This document shows positions 23,541 to 36,130 of a stretch of 64,000 nt of DNA, piece after piece. Within the stretch, counting starts at the first letter, position 1. Each line of letters opens with the position of its first letter. Source of the stretch: Zeugodacus cucurbitae (taxonomy: Eukaryota; Arthropoda; Insecta; Diptera; Tephritidae); assembly GCF_028554725.1 (NCBI RefSeq), contig NC_071670.1, positions 57,008,501 to 57,072,500 of the forward strand. Reading direction: 5' to 3'. The position numbers were made by a program, and so were the translations under genes. Below the pieces are notes generated by a model that had not been told where the DNA came from, did no database searches, and worked only from the letters and a program-made list of their open reading frames with translations.

Positions 23541-24225
23541 TTAAGGGGTTACATGGGTTTCGTGCGTTCAAAAAATCATTTTTTTTTTTGGCTTATTAGT
23601 TTCTACTAAATCACAATATTATCCTAAATTTAAACACCTTTGGAAAGTGTGCGCTCCAAGTCAGGTATTATTGTTACTCAAAACTTTAAACGCGTTTTTG
23701 TCGGAACCGTGTTTTCAAAGTCGATTTCTTTTCTCGAAAACTACTCAACCGATCTTGATGAAATTTTGAACAGGTGTTTGAGATAAAATTTTCTCGCGCT
23801 TGAACGAAGGATTTTTTTTCAATTACAACTATTTAAAAAAACAAACAAATTGTTAAACAAATTTGACCGATTTTTTTTTTTTTGAAAAATGTCTGCCAAA
23901 ATTCGAATTTTCGTTTTTTTTTGTCTTTCCTTCGTTCAAGCACGAGTTTATAGTCCTACCTAAAACACTTATTTTTTTTTCATTTTGGATGATCCTGTCA
24001 GGAGTTATGCTGACAACGCGGAAGCACCTTTTTTCCAAGGGCTCACCGGAAATGACGTCACAATGGAGGAGTTTCAATATTTTTTTTTCTTCATTTCAGA
24101 AATTATTCTTTAAATTTGTATCTATAAGACAGAAAAAAGTTTGAATTAAATAAAAAAATTTACATAGGAAAAAATTATTGAAAATGGGCCTATTTTTTAC
24201 TCGACAAACCCATGTAACCCCGTAA
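23541..24225. mobile_element. TTAA-type inverted-repeat element, 677 bp
   Basis: TTAA (23541-23544) is followed by GGGGTTACATGGGTTT. The right end reads AAACCCATGTAACCCC (to 24221) and is followed by GTAA, one change from TTAA. The 16-bp terminal repeats are perfect. An internal inverted repeat (GCTTGAACGAAGGA at about 23800 and TCCTTCGTTCAAGC at about 23929) would let the middle fold. The interior contains CTCGAAAACTACTCAACCGA (23743-23762). No transposase frame is present, so this is a non-autonomous piggyBac-like element. The frame at 23863-24144 lies within it and is not a gene. Confidence 0.85.
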
Positions 24226-26907
24226 GTCAAGTCACGTCATTTAAGTTAAACAAATGCTACGAATTTAAGGTTCAGGATCGGTGGTAAAATTTGAGAGGAA
24301 ATGGATAGAATGAGAACGCTCTTTAGTTCTACTACTATGCATAAAATGATTTCTAGATAGGACAAAAAACCCAAAGTTCTGCCTGTACCTCCAAAACCAG
24401 TAATTTTTTTGGAATCTTCGAAAATCGGGGAGTACACGTTTTTTAATTATAACTCAATCTCCCAAATAAACTAAATTTGATGCAATACCCAGTAAAAAAT
24501 TTCATTTCACCGTATAGTGTAAACAACAAAACTAAATGTGGTAATAAAAGTGGAATTAATTCAAATACATATATGGCGAATATCCCTCAAATTCATTCAC
24601 ATAAAGACAATATAGATTGTACAGAAATATCGACGTCTTCCTTTGCACGCAGGAGTTGCCAATTCAGCGAACTGTTAAACCAAATAAAATAAAACGATTT
24701 CAATAAAATCTGCAGTACACACGAAAAGCATATAAAGAACCCACTTTAAATTTAGTAAGCCACCACTAACTTCATAACTAAGCAGTTTGCTTTATGCTCT
24801 GCACATAACCATAAATGTGAGACAACTATGAGGAAATAAAGAATATTTTTCAAATAACAGTTACAGATTCACAGAGTTATACCAGAAATAAATATTAAAA
24901 TGACGGTAGAAGCAATTTAAAATATTAAAAGGCAATAACACCTTGTTAAATATATATATTTATTTATTGTTTGGCTTAACAAAATAATTATTTAATATGC
25001 AGCTGGGTTTTAACTGAACTACTAGCAAGTAAGCAACATGCCACAAGCCATGGGTGTAACATATTGCAATTCAACAGATACTCCACTTATCTTGAATGAA
25101 TATAATGTATGTGTATAAAGATATGTTTGTATGTATGTTCATATATGTATCAGAGGCATGAAGATAACGGTCGAAATTTGCATTTATGATTCTCAAAAGC
25201 GAAAATTCCAACAAACCACTTGAATATGTCATATATGTATGTATATACAAATACAATTGGTTGCCCGGTTGCAGGCGGTTTGCCCAAGAGCTAACTGCCA
25301 CTGAATTGTGCAACAAGAAACATATGAAAATATACTTATTTATACACATATATACGTAAGAATATGCTTGCATGGTTTGGGGATAAAGCAACTCACTCAT
25401 ATCTCTGTTCACTGGCAATGTACTTTTGCATTCTTAATCACGTGAGTGGTCGAGTTGCAACGAAATTTGCATTAAAACATAACAGCGGCAATCAGCAGTG
25501 CAGGAGTCGAGGCAAAAATAACCAAACAACAACAGCAAGTACAACAAATATATTTTCATAGAAATGCCCATACTAGTGCTGCCACTAGTTTGCTCAAACA
25601 CACACACACACATACTCACACTATATTTGTTTAACTTCACACACTCATTCGTATCACAGCATATGTATATATGTTAGTTTTATGTGTGCGCGTGAATTAG
25701 CATAGTTGCATTTAATGTTGCATATTTACCCGCAGGTATGCATTTGTATACACCTTTGCTGCAATGAAATGCTTGACAATTTATTTTACCGCATACTTCA
25801 TTTTAAATACGACAGAATTGCGTTGGCCAAGCAGTTGAGTTGCGTACAACTCCACAATTCCACAAATATACAAATGCACTCTTGCACCGAATTTATTGTT
25901 TGCACCGCACAGAATTGTTAAAGTCAGCTAGCATTGTGTAAAAGTTCTTTGGTAATCATAAAAAATACTCACAAATGTTGTTTTGCAAAATTGGAAAGGG
26001 TATTGTGGTTACATGCCCTCTTCAATTACTCCAATTCGTTTTAGCCAGCAAACTCTCGGAATCAGAAATGAAGCTGGCTTACAGAGAGAGTATACCTGAG
26101 AACTAAGTTATGGGCAAACAGCAGATTTACAAATATAGCAGCAAAGGGTTTAAGTAAAAATAACTGTAGTTTACTAAGTAATAATGCATCTTAATAACTG
26201 TGACATAATTTTTATAGTATTCGAGTTTATATATCTCGCTTCCTTCATATTTCTACTTTGCCAATTTCTATTTCTTTGTTACAGTGTCTTATCACTCTTC
26301 ATCCCCTAGATATTCCTCCTATTATGTCTTTCACTACTAATTCTTTTCTATTCCTCTTTTACTTCTATGTCATCGACAAATTGTCTGACCTGAACTTTTT
26401 TTTTCACTTCGTGCATGAAACATTTGAAATAACATACCCCTACACTTTCATCTCACGACAATATAGCGACCAAACCGAGGTCTAACAAATATTCTTCCCC
26501 ATCTTGAAATTTCCATTGCTCACTATTTCAGATTCGTGTTTGGTTTTCAACTAGGGCTATGTTTATAAATTCTGAATCCTATCATTCATTAAATCAATTG
26601 AATCAATAGTTTTTCTAATTGTTCTATTTTATCCAAGAATATCTAATTGTTGGTTTATAGAACACCGTTTCGCACGCATTACATTTTAAAACCATCGAGA
26701 GAGAATTAAATTTAAAAAATGCCAGAGACAAATTTCTCCTGAATTAAACTAAAACTCATCTAAAATATCTTAAAATTTATAAAAAATACTAAATATTTTA
26801 CCAAACGATATTTTATTGCCTTTTCACACAGCCAAATTAATTGATCAATAAAAATTTTGGTTGAGGAACCAGTTTTTGCCCTTCACACTATCGATCAGCT
26901 GTACACA
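24226..26907. other. Non-coding stretch, nothing recognised
   Basis: AT-rich with many ATGTATGTATAT-like short repeats between 25080 and 25360. No coding-like bias, termini or RNA genes seen. Confidence 0.55.
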
Positions 26908-28172
26908 TTTATATACTCTCGAATATTATAGTTTTGTTACTAACGAGTTAGATATAGGATTATATATATCAAAATGATCAGGGTGAAGAGACGAGTCAAA
27001 ATGGCGAAAATCGAAAACACATAAAGTGTCATGACAAATCCATTAATAAAGTTATAAAAGTAAAATTTGGTACAAACAATCGTCCTATTTTCTTGGGGAA
27101 GTGGGCGTGGCTCCGCCCCCAAATAAGTTTTTGTATATATTTCGCAAACCAATAAAGCTATATAAACCAAACTTTCTGCAGTCATTTCCCTTATGTACCA
27201 CATCATACACCATGAAAATAGTTAAAATCGGATAATAACCACGCCCACCTCCCATACAAAGGTTAGGTTGAAAATTACTAAAAGTGCGTTAAACGAAACG
27301 TCAGAAACACTAAATTTTACAGAAGAAATTGCAGAAACAAGCTGTATTCAGATTTTTTTTACAAAATGGAAAATGGGCGTGACATCGCCCATTTATGGGT
27401 CAACAACCATATCTCAGAAACTACCCGACAGATTTCAATGAAATTGTCTTGACACCCTGATAACACAGATGAAAAATGGGCGAAATCGGTTCACAACCAC
27501 GCCTACTTCCCATACAACTCAATTTTGAATTGCATCTTATCCCTTCACTTTATAATATATACATAATGAACCAATGAAGATAGCGAAATACTGTATATGA
27601 TCTGTGGCAGCACTTGTGAAAAAATTATCAAAATCGGACTATAACTTTTCAATGCCCCGGATATCGAATATGAAGAACTCAGTGCCTAATGGTAATTTTT
27701 TACCGAAAATATCGGTAAATCTCTCAGATGTCTCAATTTAATTCAGAGGAAATTGTTTTCTTCTAATAGTGTGTCTCTGTACCCGATATGGGTCAAAACT
27801 TCCCGTAGCTCTCATATAGCTAATAGTATTTTCAAAAATAAGATGGGCTTAATAGCTTTTAAAACGGTTAACCCCTTGACGTATTTCTACGAGCCTTGCT
27901 CGTGATACAATTTCTGTGACTAACGTGATTATTACGAGTCTGACTCGAATTGTGTAAAGGTTACATTTGATGAAAAGAGAATTGAAATTTTCCCGTTATT
28001 TCCGTGCATAACATCTAATCTAAAATTAATAGTTTCATTACATGAATTCACATTCACATTACGTCAAGGGGTTAATATATGAAATATCTTAGCTAAATTA
28101 AGTGAGCATATAATCTTAGATATAATGTATGTTGGTGATGAAAATGAGTGAAATCCGTTTAGGAATTACCGA
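26908..28172 (+). mobile_element. DINE-1-like element, copy 4, split by a TTAA insert
   Basis: It starts with TATACTCTCG and ATTATAGTTTTGTTACTAAC (the terminal hairpin is shortened). The (GTCY)n tract is deleted. The repeated modules then follow (GTGGGCGTGGCTCCGCCCCC near 27101, AAATCGGATAATAACCACGC near 27227, GAAATCGGTTCACAACCACG near 27483). A 200-bp element is inserted at 27868-28075. The copy resumes with TATATGAAATATCTTAGC and fades out near 28172 without the 3' hairpin. Confidence 0.87.
27868..28075. mobile_element. 200-bp piggyBac-like MITE with TTAA duplication
   Basis: The element is 27872-28071. Its ends CCCCTTGACGTA and TACGTCAAGGGG are a perfect 12-bp inverted repeat, flanked by TTAA on both sides (27868-27871 and 28072-28075). 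The homologous position in the DINE-like copy at 58001-59421 (around 59206-59212) is uninterrupted, so the empty site is visible. The interior carries two short palindromes near the left end: ACGAG-CCTTG-CTCGT at 27889-27903 and CGAGTC-T-GACTCG at 27935-27947. There is no coding sequence. Confidence 0.93.
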
Positions 28173-29315
28173 GCAAAGGCCGATTAGTTGATCAATTAGC
28201 TCCTGTGTTACAATGCTATCAAAGTCAACAACGACGCGAAAATTAAAATCCATATTCATCCTAGAAGATTAGTTACCAGAACTATTACCGACGACTCATC
28301 AGTTACAAACGAACCATATATGTAAGTACAATATATGGGAAAGGATGACGAAAGAATATCAATCTGGCAAATATACAGCAAAAAACAGCCACTGACTGAT
28401 ACAGTTTCAATTCAGAATCGAGAGCTATTAAAGAAGTTCCTGCCCTAAAGTTCCTAAATAAAATAATGGAACTGTTTCGAAAATAATTTAAGTTTTGCAG
28501 CACAGTATGGTTTTGGCTCCATTCACTTCTTCTGAGATATTCAAAATCGCACATAATATTTAACTAAACAATGACTGGAAGACGGATCCGTCCTGGAGCC
28601 AGGGTTGGTTGACAGCGAGAGCCATTTGCATTTTAAGTAAAGTTAGTAAAAGCAAACGGTTGAATAGAATTAAAGCTCGAAAACAACTTCTAACGATATG
28701 GTCAGAGTACGGAGACTCTCCCGATATAAGAGCGTAAACATAAATCCGAACGGATATGTACCACCCGAATTGAGGACTGACAAGACCTCATCTTGCACTG
28801 TTTTTTTTTTTTTTGAGATTTACTAGTCTCCATTCTAAAGTTCTTCAAAGTTTATCATAAAAATCAATATGATTTGTACACGAACTTGTTCCATGAAGTT
28901 GAAAACCTATTATATCGTCATCCTAGTGCAAAAACACGAATCACGCCACCAATTAAAATGTTAATCCAAAGCTAAGTTTTAAATTCAAGACTAAAATGAA
29001 TGCGATGAATTCCATGTCCTTCAAATATTACAGCGAGTTAAAAACAATTACGTCAACGCCTGACGGCGCAGTTGAAGGCAAAATATTATTTGTGGTGATA
29101 ATTTTGCGTGCAGTAGTCAGTATTTGATCATTTGCATATTTGTCATAGTCATACTAACGGTTTTCATTATGAAATTCTCTAGTTACACAAATATACAGTT
29201 CAAGCTTACATACATACATACGGGCATAACGTACACGAGTAAGGCGAGAGGAAAGATGGCATGAGCGTCATTATAGGCACGCAGCGACTGGCGCACATAC
29301 TCTCAAATAATGAAA

Positions 29316-29318
<3 letters not shown>
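28173..29318. other. Non-coding stretch, nothing recognised
   Basis: AT-rich. A 12-bp perfect palindrome GACGGATCCGTC is at 28581-28592, and a poly-T run is near 28800. No gene signal. Confidence 0.5.

Positions 29319-29357
<39 letters not shown>
29319..29357. repeat. (GT)n microsatellite
   Basis: An uninterrupted run of about 19 GT dinucleotides. It generates long spurious V/C and T/H frames on the two strands. Confidence 0.98.
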
Positions 29358-29361
<4 letters not shown>

Positions 29362-30449
29362 TGGAAATTTGCATGCAACGGTAGTTAGGCAGTGCGAGTG
29401 TTGCAAGTGCGTGGTGCGTTGTTTTTATAAATTCCTATTCCATTTTTATAGCGCCATTTTTGTCGCCATTCCATTACGAATTGTTGTTGCTTTTTGAATG
29501 TTGATTTTCAGTTTTTATTACTTGCATTCTCCCTCACGAGTCAGAGAACTTTTTGGGCGTTTACTGTCGCTTGCACGCAATGAATATAGTTGTTGCTATT
29601 GTTTTGCTAGTTTTTGTGATTGTTGTTGTTGCAGTTGTCACTGGCAGTCGAAAGTGCAAAAATGCAAATTAGAATGCAACATGATTTGTACTAAATGTTG
29701 ATGGAGTGTAGTGAAGTGAAGGTTCGGTTTGGTTCAGCGTTGCGCAACACAGTTAGAAAGCTGCATTTGTATGCTTACTGGTGTGTCTGTGTGTGTGCGT
29801 GACAATCACTTTTCGTAATGGCGCTGTTCTAGTTGTATTTGTTTGCTGTACGGCTGTACGACTTTTTTTCATTTTTATTTTATTTTCCATTTTTTTACAG
29901 CAGCAAATGCAATTCTTCAAATCCATAAGAATTGCATAAATTTGCGCGCTGTTGTTGTCATCGTCATCGTCAGCGTCGTCAGGGTTGTATTAATTAAGCG
30001 CAAACATGCAGGCGGGCGTAGTTAAGTTATGTCTTACTACTGCTGCTGGCGCATGATTGGTACAACATTTTTTCATTCATTCAGTGGAAAATGTTTTAAT
30101 TACAGATATCAATAAAGTGAAATTTAAGAATCCTAGGCATTTTTAATAAGAAATTTTAATATCAACAAGTGTGCGTGGTAGCATTCTTAGCTGAAGAGAT
30201 GTTATTCGCATGGCAGATACTCTCTTCAAATGAATTTAAATGAAGACATAGTGCATTCCTATACCATATATGATATTATGCAAGATTTTAAAAACCCGAA
30301 TGGTCTAGACTATTCTACTGACTATTTAGACAATTATTATTATTTTTTTTTTTTGACAACATGAATGTGGCTGTCTTTGTCATTCTCGTCTATTAGAAGA
30401 AGAATCGGGTCTACGATTTGGAAATCTTATGTGAACCGACGTATATGTT
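29358..30449. other. Non-coding stretch, nothing recognised
   Basis: GTT/TTG-rich low-complexity patches at 29470-29640 and 29950-29990. No gene supported. Confidence 0.5.
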
Positions 30450-30845
30450 TTAGAAATCTAACCTAATTAAAGTAAAGCAATTACTTATTGAATTTATGTA
30501 ATGACATTCAAGTTCCAACGAAAGAAAGTGAGCTTTAAAATCGAATCTAACATCATCATTCTTTGTCTTCTTTGTGACAGAACTATCATGGTGGGGTGGA
30601 GTTGGACACGTGCATACCGGAAGGTCAATAGGGACAACCGAAAATATGGAGTTCTCTATCCTTCGTGTTCTGCATCTTGATGGTTTATAGCCACTATAAC
30701 GAAAAACCCTAAATACACTGTATAAGCTAACAAAATGGTGCATTAAACAGGTAACCAACTGGACGGACAGAAGCGCACAAACCATCAACCCAAGTAAAAC
30801 TGCCCCCATTTTATTACAATAAATTACTACAATTTCTGAATCCAT
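30450..30845 (-). CDS. Hypothetical 131-codon frame with hydrophobic N-terminus
   Basis: A minus-strand frame. An internal methionine (residue 13, context AATAAAATGG) is followed by a hydrophobic run (GAVLLGLMVCALLSVQLVTC) that could be a signal peptide or membrane anchor. After it come a basic stretch (SGYKPSRCRTRRIE) and a proline-histidine patch. I recognise no family. Similar-length chance frames occur elsewhere in this window, and there is no supporting promoter, splice site or poly(A) context. A spurious frame is more likely than a gene. Confidence 0.18.
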   Translation of the reverse strand: MDSEIVVIYCNKMGAVLLGLMVCALLSVQLVTCLMHHFVSLYSVFRVFRYSGYKPSRCRTRRIENSIFSVVPIDLPVCTCPTPPHHDSSVTKKTKNDDVRFDFKAHFLSLELECHYINSISNCFTLIRLDF

Positions 30846-33378
30846 CTTTTCTCATTGGAAGGCTCTCGTTCTTTCGTATAGATGAAACATTCAGGATAAA
30901 TAGTATAATTCATCGTCTAGTACTGCTTTAGAGGAACTCTTGGGAATAGGTGGAGTCTCTCACCAAAAGAGGTGGTTGTTACCATAGTTAAACCAATATT
31001 GTTTACGAGAAACTCGTATAGTGAAAAGTACTTGGAAAACTTACACTCGATAAGCGGCTGCAGCTTATCTAAGTGATCCCTTCGGTATATTTGGACAACA
31101 AACAATCGCTCTCATTGCCTTTCTTTACATAACTATATTAAACTCAATAAATAAACCGATCTCAACGGTAAGCATTGGCCAACAAGGAACACGCCGCAAT
31201 TGTAAGTGTGTTCACTTGTCAATGATAGCAAAGACAGAAAAGGTCAGATCACTGAAAACTGTTTTTATGTCAAATTCGAAAAGTCATTCATTGAATTTGT
31301 CAAAAAAAAATGTCAATTTGGACGACTCTGCTGAAAGCAAATATTAAAGATTTTTTAAGAAAACTCTCTCTCACTCACTCTCCGATAACATACTGAATTG
31401 TTGCTGTTCGGGTTACGCAATATTGATCTTGGAAAAAAATTGTCCAAATAAGATCAAGCAATTAAGTTTCTAACTCCTTTTTATTATCTCAAACAATTAC
31501 AGCATTTATTTACCTCAATAATTTACAAGCCTTTTCTCGCCCAATTCGCCACCGAGGAGATGAAATTTCGTCAATAAATCATTTGAAAAAAACTATCAAT
31601 TGCCGCCGGAAACACAATTACAGACACTCAACTCTTAATTAAAACTACTTTGTCTTCTAACACTTACACTTAATGACTTTAATGCTTTGCCAACTTGACT
31701 GCAAAGTAAAATAAAGACTGGTAAACCGGTAAGAGTGAGAGAGAAGAGCATATTGATTTCTATTGTGATAATCAATTAAACTAGTGCTGATTAATTGTAG
31801 TTGCTGGAGAGAAATGAATGCTGCACTTCCGTTCACACGCTCGCAAGCGAAGGCAGTCACACTCACAGTTGAGCAGTCGTGAGTGAAACGGGAATAGTGA
31901 ACTAGAGCGCTCGATGTGCATAGATACGTACATATAGCTAGCGGTAACTGAATGCAATGAATTAAAGTTCAATTACAATTAGCAGCGGGCGCAATGCAGC
32001 AGCTCCTATGCTGGCAGATAAGTCAAGGTAAATGAATGGAGTAGCGCAAGAAATATCTAAAGAGATGTAACAGTAAAAAGCTGGCAAAGAAAATGAAAAA
32101 TGAAGTCAGACACTATAGCATCATTAGTTACATTCTCACATTTTTTACTAGTTTTTACTCTTCTTTCTTGAATGCCGTTGATTTTGCACATTACTATTTC
32201 CACTGACTTCGCCGTGGCGTAGCATGTAATACTCGTGCTTTGTAACGGCGCCTTGCTGCCTGACATCCGTAGGCAACCTAAACCTTGAAAGCTCACCTTA
32301 CAAGTTCCGGTCTATCGGGCTTACCTCTTTGTCTGTTGGCGCTAAGAGCCGCAACTGGCAAGCGTTTATGCTTTTTATTGTTCTCATTGTGCTATTTTAG
32401 TGTTTTCTTTAAATATTTTCTCAAGTCCATATGCATTGGTTTGCTGGAATGTTGTACTAACTGGCTATATTTTGGCATTACTCTTAAGTCTGTGTGAGTC
32501 AATAGTTGTTTATTTGCTTCAAAGTACTTACTTTAATGCCATCTATAATTCAAGGTACACTTAAATATTCACTTGATTGTATAGGGGTTTCCATTAGGAA
32601 CATGCCAAGATAAAATTATATGAATGAAAGAGTAAAATGAAGGTTAAACAACTTCAGTTCAAAGGATATGCCAGACGAGCTCAATATCGAACGATTCACC
32701 GGGTCACAAATTAAGGAAATCGATGATAGATATTATTAACCAACTTCAGTTCATCCACACTGAAGAACCCTCTATATTCCTATAACTTAATCTTATGCCG
32801 TTTATCCTTTGAGGCATAACTGGCTGTCGCTCGCCTCATGTATTCCTCGTTTGCCAGTCACGTCTGTCTGATTTCGAGACACCTTTTTTCATCTTTATTG
32901 TGATTTATGTGTTGGCAGCAATATACGACGCCGAAAACTTTTCTTCACTTCCTTAGTCAGGACTTTCTCATTGTCTGTTACTGTTTCCTACAAAAAAAAT
33001 TGCTACAAACATTACCGAATCTTGCTACTTTTAGTATATTCGTTGTTGTTGTTAGGAGTACATGGTCTGCATTCCATTAAACTTTGACTTGTCTGGCCAA
33101 TTGGATGCCTGTCTGGGTGTTTGGACACCTCGAATGCCGGCAGCAATGCTTTTTGGCATTCCTCCCACATGCTGAGTGTGCGAGACATATTGGAATGCCA
33201 TTTCTTGTGTCACACTTCACTTTCCAATGTGCGATAAGAGTGCGTTAGTGTAAGCAAAAAAATTCACTGGTGGATAGTATACCGGCATTTACAGATGTAC
33301 ATATTGGGTGTGGGAAATACATTTTTAAGAAGTTTTTTTAAAAAGCTGGTTCATTTTACAAAAGACTTTCACTAAAAA
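30846..33378. other. Non-coding stretch, nothing recognised
   Basis: About 2.5 kb of AT-rich DNA. No coding-like bias or element termini that I can support. Confidence 0.5.
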
Positions 33379-33437
33379 TGTTGAGCTTTCACTTAAAAAA
33401 AAAGTTGAGCTTTCACTTAAGGTGAGCTTTCACTCAA
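33379..33437. repeat. Short tandem repeat of TGAGCTTTCACTTAA
   Basis: Three imperfect units containing GAGCTTTCACT at about 33382, 33405 and 33423. The related word GCTTTCAC also recurs in the duplicated block at 51665-52066. Confidence 0.75.
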
Positions 33438-34719
33438 ATAGAAATTAGAATGTTGAGTTAAATAAGAACTGGATGTAATTTATTATTTCATTATTTAGAC
33501 TTTTTGAGTTAGACTCGCTACGTTACAGATTACCCGTTTCGTCTCTGACTTTCTTTCTTATCCGAATGCTTTAAAACCTTTGTGAATGCACCAAAATAGC
33601 ATATAACGAAATGGAATAAACAGAGATCCATGATATAATCATCACTTCAGCAGATTATAAATTCCATTTAGTCAGCATCGCTGATTCAGAGAATTAGAAA
33701 GTGAGAGAGTTGAGACTAAGCACATACATTTCTTGCTATAGTATCACACACAAATAAATTTGCAAAACACAAACAAATACCGCACAAAGCACACCATCCA
33801 TATAAAAACTTTATTCCACTATTGTCACTACCAGCTGTTGGTATGACAACGAATACCTGGAACTCCTTTTCCCACAAAATCTCACGTGTGCTTTACATCT
33901 TCATTACAAGCGAAATGATTGTACGACTACACAGTTGTGAAAAAACTTGGTTTCACTTGTGGCTTTTTTGCCTTTCTTCTACCGATTGTCTGCTCATGTG
34001 GTTGGCTGGTGTCGTCGTTGATGTATTGCTCAGGTGCTTTGGGGGCTAAGCTGCAATTAGTTAAGAGCTAATTGTTAGACCCAGCTGAGGTGTGGTGGTA
34101 AAATTGAAAGGAAGACAAGTAACCGTAAGGTCGAGTGTTTTTTTGTCACCACCGGTTAGTAATGACATAAAATATCAAAACCCAACTCTTAATGTCAATG
34201 TGTATGAAAGAGAGTTTTATAGCTTTAAGTTTTGTTTTGAAGTAGTAGATCTATATATCAAAGAAAGTTTATTTAAGCAAATAGAAGGCAGCAGTGAGCC
34301 TTATATCTACTTCTTTTGGCCCCAAAGCCACCATGACTATTGAGGCGACGTCAGTATTAATGAGTTAAGAAACTAAGCTAATGGCTTAGAATGACTTAGA
34401 ACATATGACTCCTGTAATAATACAAATAGACTCTCAACTCACGAACCATGAACGTACGAACGGCGCATCTACAGCCATGGAGGTACGCTCCATGGAGCGC
34501 GAGGTTTTCAGGTTCTGCCAAAGCCGATTCGCTGTTTCACCAATTCCTTTTGTTGCCTACAGTTTCGATTATTCAAAGTTTTGAAAAAAGTAAAATAGTT
34601 TTTGAAAAGCAAGTCCAGACGATAATGCAGACACGTTCCGTTCTTTACTTCTCACAAATATGACCAGCAATGATCGAACCGGTCAGTTATTGATTATCGA
34701 GGACCGATCGCATCACATA
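33438..34719. other. Non-coding stretch with one strong hairpin
   Basis: A perfect 8-bp stem CCATGGAG-GTACG-CTCCATGG lies at 34475-34495 in locally GC-richer DNA. No gene recognised. Confidence 0.45.
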
Positions 34720-35200
34720 CCTGATGTTAGTTGGAGCTGGATGACTGTGCGCTCAAAGCTAGTCAAAGTGCTATATTTGACTTCACTATCAATAGCATCA
34801 AGCTATCCGTTGGGATGTCTGGCCATAGTGGGATCGCTAGAAACCTACTGGTGTCTGTTTTCCTTCTGTGTTATAATGTTAGACCAATGAACCTCACGTG
34901 AGTTTGTCAACAACCAGAGCCTACGCTACTGTTGAATCCTCATAGTCCAAAGAACTCCTGGAACGCCAGAGCACTGAATTAGTTACTCATAACAAGGTAA
35001 TTATGTTGCAATGGTACGAATTCTTAAGGAACACTATCCTTTTGGCCTTCTGGGAGGTGAAAAGTCTTGTCTGTACAAATTGCCCAAATTGCATTGAGAA
35101 AGACGAGGTTGGATCATCTAGGGATTTGAAGATTTTTGTGTCCCTGATATCACAAAGTACTGACTTTCTTTAGCCATCCGAGTGGAATCCCTCCTTGAAC
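34720..35200 (+). pseudogene. Possible very degraded LINE 3' relic
   Basis: One frame reads IKLSVGMSGHSGIARN near 34800-34845, resembling the RNase H motif around PGHSGI.GNE. About 230 bases later another frame reads LVCTNCPNCIEKDEV, resembling the Cys-rich tail after RNase H in I/Jockey-like ORF2 proteins. The order and spacing fit such a relic, but stops and frameshifts are frequent. The resemblance is weak. Confidence 0.3.
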
Positions 35201-36130
35201 TCTGCCGCACGTATCAGCTCTTCAATCTAACTTAAACTTCTCATGGTTCGAGCTGGTACCGAGCTTTGATTACAGGTAGGTGTCATGACTGCCGATATTC
35301 ATGCATACCTCCATAAATTTATTAAATTAATATATTCAAAACATTCATTTTTTATTTCAGCCCACCACCAACTTTCAATTCTACTTTCCATTCACCATGC
35401 TTCATTCTCTCCTTGGTATATACATACTCGTATGTCATCCAAAAATAAAGCACCAAAAAAAATCCGTAAATGTGTTTAAGTTGATGCCAAAAGAAAATGT
35501 CAGGATAACACTTTAACGGTTATTTGTAGGCGTGTAATTACAAAAACAAGACATACATATGTACATATGTGTTTATGCAGACATATAGTACATATAAATG
35601 TATGTGGATAAGAAATTATTGCATTTTGAATGAATTGAATATTATGCAAATCGTTTGCGGTTAAGAGAATGTGGACACACAAGAACACAGTGCACAACAG
35701 CACACAATTTAGAAAGCCTTAAGAAAGCGGAAAACATAAGCAAATCCATACACAAGCCAAAGAACGAAGCAATAAACGCATTAGATTTATTGTAGAATGC
35801 AGCGCCATTGTGGCAAGAGGCAGTCGTGTTATGCTAAAATATGAGAGCCGAGCATGCAAAGTCAACATCAACACACACATACATAAGTATGTTGTGGCCT
35901 TGCCGCAGGCACATCACATATATAAAATGTATACATTTGAGTGTGTACTACACAAACAACAGCAACACGCACACACTTCCTGCCAACAACTGCAAGCGCT
36001 TTCGCCTGTTGGCAGCGAAATTCTTAAGTAAAATTTGCAAAATTTATTGTCGCTTCGACTTGCGGTGCCTTCAATGGGCGCTTAGCTGCTTTTTTTGTTC
36101 GCCACTTTTGCCTTCAACGTTAAGTGAGTG
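35201..36130. other. Non-coding stretch, nothing recognised
   Basis: AT-rich, with short ACATACATATGTACATATG-type repeats at 35550-35600. No gene supported. Confidence 0.5.

Noticed and set aside
28581..28592. 12-bp palindrome GACGGATCCGTC
   Set aside because: A single occurrence with no partner site. It may be chance.
29206..29497. Frames with (TH)n and (VC)n repeats
   Set aside because: Translation of the (GT)n microsatellite.
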